Under the pieces are notes generated by a model. The model worked only from the letters and a program-made list of their open reading frames with translations, did not search any database and was not told the origin of the DNA. Shown here one piece after another: positions 58,537 to 64,000 of a DNA stretch of 64,000 nucleotides (positions within the stretch are counted from its first letter, which is position 1; each line of letters opens with the position of its first letter). Source of the DNA: G965220825 sp965220825 (GTDB taxonomy: Bacteria > Pseudomonadota > Alphaproteobacteria > UBA828); assembly GCA_965220825.1 (NCBI GenBank), contig OZ244839.1:2790001-2854000 (forward strand), in the 5' to 3' direction. Made by a program: the position numbers and the translations under genes.

Positions 58537-60875
58537 GCCTGCCCGGCGCCTGCCGCAGAATCTCCGGGCGGCAGGCTCGCGAGCGTCACGTCCCTGAGCA
58601 CCGGGTCCGACGCCACGGCGATTTCGTTTTCGATCTGCCTGCCGCAGCCCGGGCAGTGGAACAGGCGGAATTCGATCGGATCGTCGATGAAGAGGGCCGG
58701 GTCGCCGATCAAGGGGTTGGAATCGGAGACCGGGCGGACCTCCATCAGGCAGGCTTCTTTGTAGTTGGCATCGAGCGGCCCCAGATCCTGGCCGCAGTCG
58801 GTGCAGGCCCAGTAGACGCCCCCATCGTCCGCCCGCAGATCGAGATTGTCCGTCGCCTGCAGCACGCGCGGGCCCTCGCGCGGCGGAGGCGGCGGGGCGC
58901 CGTTGCCGAGGCGGGCGATGCGCTCGGCCCGGATCGCGGCGCGGCGCTCCTCGGTGGCGGCGCGGTCCACGGTGAGTTCGTCGTCTTCCAGAACGGCGCC
59001 GAAGATGGTCCGCGCGGCCTCGGCCGTGATGTTGCGGTGGCGGAGGTCGTGCGCGATCCGGTCCACATCCCGTTTCAGGGGGTCGCCGAAACCGCCGCCG
59101 CCCGACCAGCGCACCGCATAGACGTCCGCCGGGTTCTGCTGGAAATTTTCCTGGCGGAGTTCCAGATGCTCGGGCCGGCCCGAGACCTCCGTGTGGTCCT
59201 CGATCATGGAACGGCGTGCGAAGCGCTCCAGAATGTCGCTGTCCCGAACGAAGTTGTAGGCGTTGGTGGTGGAGGGGAAGCCTCCCATCATGCCGGTCGA
59301 GGTGGGTGTCGCGTTGCCCGAGGAGAGCGTGTCCTGGGTTATGTGCTCGGTGTTGTGGGGGATGAAGCAGGTCTCCGCCGAGAGGCCGCCGCGGAACTTC
59401 CCGGCGCCGCCCGAATCCGGAAGCTCCTTGCGGTAGAGCACGAGCAGCGGGAAGTTCTGCTCGTTGTGCTCCACATTGGGGAGCTGGCAGATGGGCGTGC
59501 GCGCCTGGCCGCCGGTGTTGATGCCGTCCCCATGGGCGAAGGCCCCGATGGAGCCGCCGATGGGGTCGATCAGGAGATAGCCGTAGCGTTCGCCCCACTG
59601 GTCGATGCCGCGGAAGAGCGTCGCCGGCCACTGGCTGGTGCCGCCGATGCTCATGATGTCGCCCCGGAGCGCCTCGTCCGAATAGAGCATCTTGGAAATG
59701 GCGTTGTAGGCGGGATAGAGGGATATCTCCATGGACTGGGTCGGCGCGGTGGAGACGCTCGCCGGGAAGTCCGCGCAGTTGAGGGTGCCGGCGGTCGGGT
59801 CGAAATCGATATGGCGAAGCGCGCCGCCCACCGCGAAATACTGATCCCACGCCAGCAGTTCGTTGATCGCCACCATGACCGAGCCGCGCCAGCCCGAATA
59901 GGTGGCGTTCATGGCCCCGTCCTGGGGCGCGGTGCCGTCATTGTCGAAGATCAGCCGGTCGTCTTTCTTCGTCACGGTAATCTGCACCCGGTGGGTCCGC
60001 CGGTCGCCGGGCCGGCAGGCCTCCACATAGGTGCGGTCGCTCCAGGAGCCGTCGGGAATGCGCGCGAGCTTGGCGAGGAAGGCGGTTTCCGCATTGTCGA
60101 CGATGCGCTTCATCACCCCCTTCACCGTGCCCGGCCCGTAGCGGCGGACAAGCTGCAGGATGCGCTCCCTGGCCGTCATGTTGCCGGCGAGCTGGGCGCG
60201 GAAGTCCAGCGCCACCAGTTCGGGCTTGCGGGATGAGCGCAGGTAGAGCTCCTCGATGTCGCGGCGCACCACGTCGTTCTCGACGATCTTTACCGGCGGA
60301 ATCAGTATGCCCTCGTCGAAGGCGCTCTCGGCGGCGGGGCAGAAGCTCCCGGGCGTGATGCCGCCGATGTCGTACTGGTGCAGGCAGTTGGTGATCCAGC
60401 AGAAGAGCGCGCCCTCCCAGAACACCGGACAGATGGCCATCACGTCCATCTGATGCGCAGCCCCCACCCAGGGGTCGTTGGCGAGGAACATGTCGCCTTC
60501 GGCGATTCCCGGATTGTCGCTGCGATATTCCAGGATCCATTTCACCTGGGTGTCGGTGACGCCCGACATGTACTGCATGTAGGGGCCGAAATAGACGAAC
60601 TCCGCGTCCTCGGTGAGGATCGAGGGGTTGAGGTCGAGCGCATAGACCGCCACCGGGGAGCCCGAGATGCGCTGGATTGTCGCGCCGTGCTCCTCGTTGA
60701 TATTCCACAGATTGTGGCGGATCACCTCATAGGTAACCGGGTCGATATCCGTCTCCCGATCCCGGTGGAGGGTGAGCTTCTCCGAGATGGAGAGGGTGCG
60801 GGGCGGCACATAGGGGCCGGCGACGCCGTCCAGCCGGGCGCCATCGAGTTCGCTGATCCGGCGCATGGCGCCCAT
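58533..60875 (-). CDS. Hydantoinase-B family protein fused to an acetone-carboxylase-gamma-like zinc ribbon
   Basis: 780 residues in two parts. Residues ~40-590 match HyuB/acetone-carboxylase large subunits: DPVTYEVIRHNLW, NDPWVGAAHQMDVM, GSIGAFAHGDGINTGGQ and the C-terminal RWSGGGGFGDP. A charged linker follows. The end (about 688-765) has two CxxC pairs, C691/C694 (CTDCGQD) and C741/C744 (CPGCGRQ), with a spacing and flanks resembling the acetone carboxylase gamma subunit. The start ATG shares a base with the stop of the Rieske beta gene (TGATG). No HyuA-type partner lies in the cluster. A carboxylase or amidohydrolase role with an unknown substrate is inferred. Confidence 0.85.
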   Translation of the reverse strand: MGAMRRISELDGARLDGVAGPYVPPRTLSISEKLTLHRDRETDIDPVTYEVIRHNLWNINEEHGATIQRISGSPVAVYALDLNPSILTEDAEFVYFGPYMQYMSGVTDTQVKWILEYRSDNPGIAEGDMFLANDPWVGAAHQMDVMAICPVFWEGALFCWITNCLHQYDIGGITPGSFCPAAESAFDEGILIPPVKIVENDVVRRDIEELYLRSSRKPELVALDFRAQLAGNMTARERILQLVRRYGPGTVKGVMKRIVDNAETAFLAKLARIPDGSWSDRTYVEACRPGDRRTHRVQITVTKKDDRLIFDNDGTAPQDGAMNATYSGWRGSVMVAINELLAWDQYFAVGGALRHIDFDPTAGTLNCADFPASVSTAPTQSMEISLYPAYNAISKMLYSDEALRGDIMSIGGTSQWPATLFRGIDQWGERYGYLLIDPIGGSIGAFAHGDGINTGGQARTPICQLPNVEHNEQNFPLLVLYRKELPDSGGAGKFRGGLSAETCFIPHNTEHITQDTLSSGNATPTSTGMMGGFPSTTNAYNFVRDSDILERFARRSMIEDHTEVSGRPEHLELRQENFQQNPADVYAVRWSGGGGFGDPLKRDVDRIAHDLRHRNITAEAARTIFGAVLEDDELTVDRAATEERRAAIRAERIARLGNGAPPPPPREGPRVLQATDNLDLRADDGGVYWACTDCGQDLGPLDANYKEACLMEVRPVSDSNPLIGDPALFIDDPIEFRLFHCPGCGRQIENEIAVASDPVLRDVTLASLPPGDSAAGAGQA

Positions 60876-61393
60876 CAGAAGGGTTGGGTGAGCATGGGGA
60901 AGCTCGCATCGCAGTTGGTGAGGTCGACACGTTTGAGCACGATGCGGAAACTCCCGTCCTCGCGCCGCAGCGTGTGGGAATAGCGCCCGCCGAAGACCCG
61001 GCGCTCGGCGCCCAGGCGATCCTCCAGCATGACGAACTTGGAGCGCACGATCCAGCCGTCCGGGCCGGATTCGCCCGCGAGCCGGATGCCGGAGACCACC
61101 CGCACGCAGCGGGATTCAGGGCTCTGGCAGTGGAGTTTCGGGTGCTTCAGCCGCTGGATGCGGATGCCCAGCGTGTGTTTGTCGTCGTAGAAGAGCGACA
61201 CGCTGCGCCGCCAGTCGGTCTGCTCGGGGCTCGCGGGGACCCAATAGACGCCGTCGTCGGCGAAGAGTGCCCGCCATTCGTCGAAACGCCGCTCGTCCAG
61301 GAGGTCCGCCTCATGCTCGACGAAGCGGCGCAGCGCCTCCAGGCCCGGCCGGTCGGCGGGCGCTGGCGCTCTCACGGTCGCGGTAACGGTCAT
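60875..61393 (-). CDS. Aromatic-ring-hydroxylating dioxygenase beta subunit
   Basis: 172-residue small subunit of a Rieske non-heme iron oxygenase, with the SnoaL/NTF2-like fold (FVEHEADLLDERRFDEWRALFADDGVYWVP near the N-terminus; a beta-rich C-terminus). It has a structural role in the alpha3beta3 assembly. ATG at 61393 overlaps the alpha-subunit stop (ATGA). The frame is open further upstream but only antisense sequence lies there. Confidence 0.92.
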   Translation of the reverse strand: MTVTATVRAPAPADRPGLEALRRFVEHEADLLDERRFDEWRALFADDGVYWVPASPEQTDWRRSVSLFYDDKHTLGIRIQRLKHPKLHCQSPESRCVRVVSGIRLAGESGPDGWIVRSKFVMLEDRLGAERRVFGGRYSHTLRREDGSFRIVLKRVDLTNCDASFPMLTQPF

Positions 61394-62673
61394 GCGCTCA
61401 TCAGTGCGCGCCAGGCCTTGTGCTGCGCGCGTTGCCCCACCTCGCTCGAGCGGGGACCGAACAGCACGCCGTTCCCCTCGTCGATCTCGGCCCCGAGGCC
61501 GCGGGCAACCAGGACCCAGTCGGTGCCCTGGGTCGCGAGGCCCTCCTGGCAGCGTTCGAAGGCCTCCATGTCGTCGGTCTGGATGAAGGAGGCGGCGGCG
61601 TGGGTCAGGTTCACGAACTTCACGAGGTCCTCCGACATGCTCTCCGGCGCGCCTTCGAGCACCACCGGCCAGACCTCGACCTCGGTGAAGTCCACGGCGA
61701 CCGGCCGGATCACGCGGATGGACGTCTGCGCGATCAGGATGTCCGAACTCGGGAAGAAGGTCATGCTGTGGCGGCGGTTCCTGAGGATATCCGCGGTCCG
61801 CGCCTCGCCGTGGACCGCCTCGAGGCGCGCGCGGTATGCGTCCCAATGTCCGCCGGACTGCTCCTTGTCGAAGAGCGAGGCCTCCGAGCTGTGCCGGTCC
61901 TGGATGCCGCGCACACCGGTCTGGGCGACCACGGCCTCGCCGTTGGGGGCGAAGAACGCCGCGTCTCCGCCCTCATCGCCCGCGCGGCGCTTGAACTGCC
62001 GGCCGTCGGGACCCACGGTGGAGGCGTGGCAGGCGGCGGGGTGGTACATGTCGGCGAGGTTCTCCAGCTGGAGCTTCCAATTGCCGCGAAAGTGGTAGCG
62101 GTGGCATCCGGCGGAGAGGGATATCCGCCCCTCCGGCGCCCGGTCCACCAGCTCGTCGATCACCCGGCGGGCTTCTCCCAGATAGTCGAGGAGCGGCTCG
62201 ACGCCGGCGTCGAAGGACGCGAACACGAAGCCCCGATAGCGCTCGACCCGGGGGAGCCGCGCCATGCCGAACTGCGGGTCCTGGAGCGGCTCCTCGGGGA
62301 AGTCGCGCCGCATGGGGACGCCGGCGAGCGCGCCGTCGGGGCGGAAGCTCCAGCCGTGATACATGCAGGTGAAGACCCGGGCGTTGCCGCGCCCCTCGCT
62401 CAGCACCTTGGCGCCCCGGTGGCCGCAACGGTTGAACAGAACGTGGATCGCACCGTCCCGGTCGCGGGTCAGCACCACCGACTGACGCGCAAGCCGGGTG
62501 CAGTAATAGTCGCCCGGCTCCGGCACCAGGCTTTCATGCCCCACATAGAGCCAAACCCGGCCGAAAATCTTCTCCATCTCGATTTCGAAGATCGCCGGAT
62601 CGGTGTAGACGGCGCGGTGCACCCGGTCCTCGCGTACCAGGCTCGCGAGTTCTTCGCTGGTGTAACCGCCCAT
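61390..62673 (-). CDS. Aromatic-ring-hydroxylating dioxygenase alpha subunit (Rieske)
   Basis: 427-residue catalytic subunit. Rieske [2Fe-2S] ligands are C83/H85 (RCGHRG) and C103/H106 (CMYHGW). The mononuclear iron site is in NLADMYHPAACHAS with D208, H211 and H216, and a further acidic ligand region near FIQTDDMEAFE. Substrate not predictable; relatives use aromatic acids, phenylpropanoids or betaine-type compounds. Ferredoxin and reductase genes are absent from the window. Start at 62673 follows GGGGAG. Operon alpha-beta-HyuB fusion. Confidence 0.94.
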   Translation of the reverse strand: MGGYTSEELASLVREDRVHRAVYTDPAIFEIEMEKIFGRVWLYVGHESLVPEPGDYYCTRLARQSVVLTRDRDGAIHVLFNRCGHRGAKVLSEGRGNARVFTCMYHGWSFRPDGALAGVPMRRDFPEEPLQDPQFGMARLPRVERYRGFVFASFDAGVEPLLDYLGEARRVIDELVDRAPEGRISLSAGCHRYHFRGNWKLQLENLADMYHPAACHASTVGPDGRQFKRRAGDEGGDAAFFAPNGEAVVAQTGVRGIQDRHSSEASLFDKEQSGGHWDAYRARLEAVHGEARTADILRNRRHSMTFFPSSDILIAQTSIRVIRPVAVDFTEVEVWPVVLEGAPESMSEDLVKFVNLTHAAASFIQTDDMEAFERCQEGLATQGTDWVLVARGLGAEIDEGNGVLFGPRSSEVGQRAQHKAWRALMSA

Positions 62674-62758
62674 CGGTTTCTCCCCGGCGCCCCGCACGCG
62701 CACGTCGTTATGCGCGCATCATAGGGCGGTTCACCGCTTGAAGGAATCGTCTGTCCGC

Positions 62759-63097
62759 GTTCAGGACGCTTGAGACGCCGGAGTTTCTTCGCCCGTCGGT
62801 TTGGCAAGGCATGTCGGCCTGGAGCTTGTCGAGGCGTGAGCTGGAACCCGCGGCTCCGGTGGGGCCGTGCAAGTCCGGCGAACCGGCATTATGGGCGGTC
62901 GCGCGTCGCCCCTTATTTTTTGGTGCGCGGGTCTCCAGGCCCGCATGTTTTTGTTTTTCGAGGAGAAGAAAAATGCGGGCCTGGAGACCCGCGCACCAAA
63001 CCTGTCGTGGGGGTCGCTTTGCGGTTGATATGTCCACCAACCGCTTCGGAGGCCCCCAGCCTCGTTTCAAGAGCCGCGTCTCATAACCTGTCTGAAC
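62759..63097. mobile_element. MITE-like repeat element, copy B (inverted)
   Basis: 339-bp element in opposite orientation to copy A. Ends read GTTCAGGACGCTTGAGACGC (62759) and, inward on the other strand, GTTCAGACAGGTTATGAGAC (63097). The internal stem that is perfect in copy A is degenerate here (63008-63056). Hairpin copy 5 lies in the middle. The two copies share recognisable blocks throughout but are not identical, so they are not a very recent duplication. With copy A it flanks the GST, HyuB-fusion and Rieske genes. The remaining ~110 bp of 62674-63122 show nothing. Confidence 0.7.
62922..62997. repeat. Interspersed palindromic hairpin repeat, copy 5
   Basis: Perfect 25-bp arms 62922-62946 and 62973-62997 around a 26-nt loop of T then A runs. 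Located within the inverted MITE-like element copy B. Confidence 0.95.
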
Positions 63098-63122
63098 TGG
63101 CACAGCGTGCGGGACCGGCCTC

Positions 63123-64000
63123 TCAGCCGCCGTCCAATTCGAGCACCGCGGCGCCTTCGAGGCGGCCGCTGCGCAGGCGGTCGAGCGCGCCGTTCGCATC
63201 CCCGAGCGGCACGGGAACGACGTGAATGGCGAGGTCCGTGCGGGCGGCGAAAGAGAGCAGCTCCTCGCCGTCCCGCCGCGTCAGGTTCGCGACGGAGACG
63301 AGCCGGCGCTCGCGCCACAGCAGGTCGTAGGGGAAGGCCGGGATTTCGCTCATATGGATGCCGGCGCAGACCGCCACACCGCCGGGTGCGAGGGCGCGGA
63401 GCGCCGCCGGAACCAGCGCTCCCACCGGTGCGAAGAGCAGTGCGGCGTCGAGCGGCTCGGGCGGTGCGCAGTCCGAATCCCCCGCCCAGGCCACGCCGAG
63501 CGTGCGCGCGAAGCGCTTCGCCGCCTCGTCTCCCGGCCGCACGAAGGCGAAGACCGTGCGCCCCTCGAGCCTCGCCAGCTGGGCGATGATATGGGCGGCG
63601 GCGCCGAAGCCGTAGAGCCCGATGCGCTCCGCATCGCCCGCCATGCGCAGCGCCCTGTAGCCGATGAGCCCGGCGCAGAGCAGCGGGGCGGAGGCCGTAT
63701 CGCCGCGCTCGCCTTCCAGGGCGAAGCAGTAGCGCTGGTCCGCGACGCAGTAGTCGGCATAGCCGCCGTCCCGCGTATAGCCGGTGAAGAGCGCGGAGGC
63801 GCAGAGATTTTCCCGCCCGCTCAGGCAGTAGCGGCAGGCGCCGCAGGTCCAGCCGAGCCAGGGCACGCCGACGCGCTGGCCTTCCGTGAAGCGCTCGACG
63901 CCGGTACCGGCGGCCGCGACGCGGCCCACCACCTCGTGTCCCGGCACGAGAGGAAGGCGGGCGTTGGCGAGTTCGCCGTCCACCACATGGAGATCGGTGC
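63123..64000 (-). CDS. Zinc-dependent alcohol dehydrogenase, partial (5' end off the window)
   Basis: MDR-superfamily alcohol dehydrogenase whose N-terminal start and first catalytic zinc ligand lie beyond the right edge; the frame is open to base 64000 with TDLHVVDGEL at the border. Visible: PGHEVVGRV (catalytic-domain glutamate), structural-zinc cysteines in CGACRYCLSGRENLC, and the cofactor-domain GFGAAAHIIAQLARLEG. The C-terminus ends GRLEGAAVLELDGG. It resembles the AdhA/zinc-binding family acting on short aliphatic alcohols. The stop at 63123 lies 25 bp beyond the MITE-like element copy B. Confidence 0.92.
   Translation of the reverse strand, partial: TDLHVVDGELANARLPLVPGHEVVGRVAAAGTGVERFTEGQRVGVPWLGWTCGACRYCLSGRENLCASALFTGYTRDGGYADYCVADQRYCFALEGERGDTASAPLLCAGLIGYRALRMAGDAERIGLYGFGAAAHIIAQLARLEGRTVFAFVRPGDEAAKRFARTLGVAWAGDSDCAPPEPLDAALLFAPVGALVPAALRALAPGGVAVCAGIHMSEIPAFPYDLLWRERRLVSVANLTRRDGEELLSFAARTDLAIHVVPVPLGDANGALDRLRSGRLEGAAVLELDGG

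Overview
The window is a GC-rich, gene-dense chromosomal segment with short spacers and many 1-8 bp gene overlaps. Gene content points to a hopanoid-producing, aerobic alphaproteobacterium, probably in or near the Rhodospirillales: an aa3-type oxidase operon in ctaC-ctaD-ctaB-(small ORF)-ctaG-ctaE-DUF983-SURF1 order, hpn hopanoid genes, a proton/sodium-pumping pyrophosphatase and porin-type outer-membrane channels. The genus cannot be fixed from the sequence alone. No rRNA, tRNA or CRISPR array was seen.

Layout. 1-1125: amino-terminal part of a membrane pyrophosphatase. 1.3-12.2 kb: small-molecule catabolism and uptake (3-hydroxyisobutyrate-dehydrogenase-like enzyme, two ABC ATPases, a D-threonine-aldolase-like enzyme, a DenD-like dehydrogenase, a HyuA/HyuB pair, a lone HicB-like protein and aliphatic amidase AmiE). 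12.5-18.5 kb: a tandem array of four porin genes with a repeat period of 1534 bp, followed by an IS630-family element. 19.7-28.4 kb: housekeeping genes (ThiE-like, YggS, two peroxiredoxins, YqgE, a GNAT enzyme, TusA, an M16 peptidase, ThrC, an M32 carboxypeptidase). 28.4-34.4 kb: the cytochrome c oxidase operon. 34.7-42.2 kb: TldD, an acyl-CoA-synthetase-like enzyme, an RraA-like protein, an aminotransferase, an SDR and an ABC1 kinase. 42.3-51.8 kb: an isoprenoid/hopanoid block (IspH, HpnH, HpnG, Shc, Dxs, HpnA, plus a CDP-alcohol phosphotransferase and a nucleotidyltransferase). 51.9-57.2 kb: MutL, Pgi, MsrB and a split transketolase. 57.4-63.1 kb: a catabolic module (GST, a HyuB protein fused to an acetone-carboxylase-gamma-like zinc ribbon, and Rieske oxygenase beta and alpha) lying between two inverted copies of a ~340 bp repeat. 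63.1 kb to the end: a zinc alcohol dehydrogenase that runs off the right edge.

The most unusual content is repeat structure. (1) The porin array has a mosaic pattern (leader A/body A, leader B/body A twice, leader B/body B), which fits expansion of an ancestral pair by unequal crossing-over. Each porin leader also carries two abutting perfect palindromes just before the ribosome binding site. (2) A 75-78 bp palindromic hairpin with arms starting GGTGCGCGGGTCTCCAGG occurs five times, always between genes. (3) Two of those hairpins sit inside a longer MITE-like element with imperfect terminal inverted repeats (GTTCAG...GAGACGC), and these two copies bracket the Rieske/HyuB module in inverted orientation.
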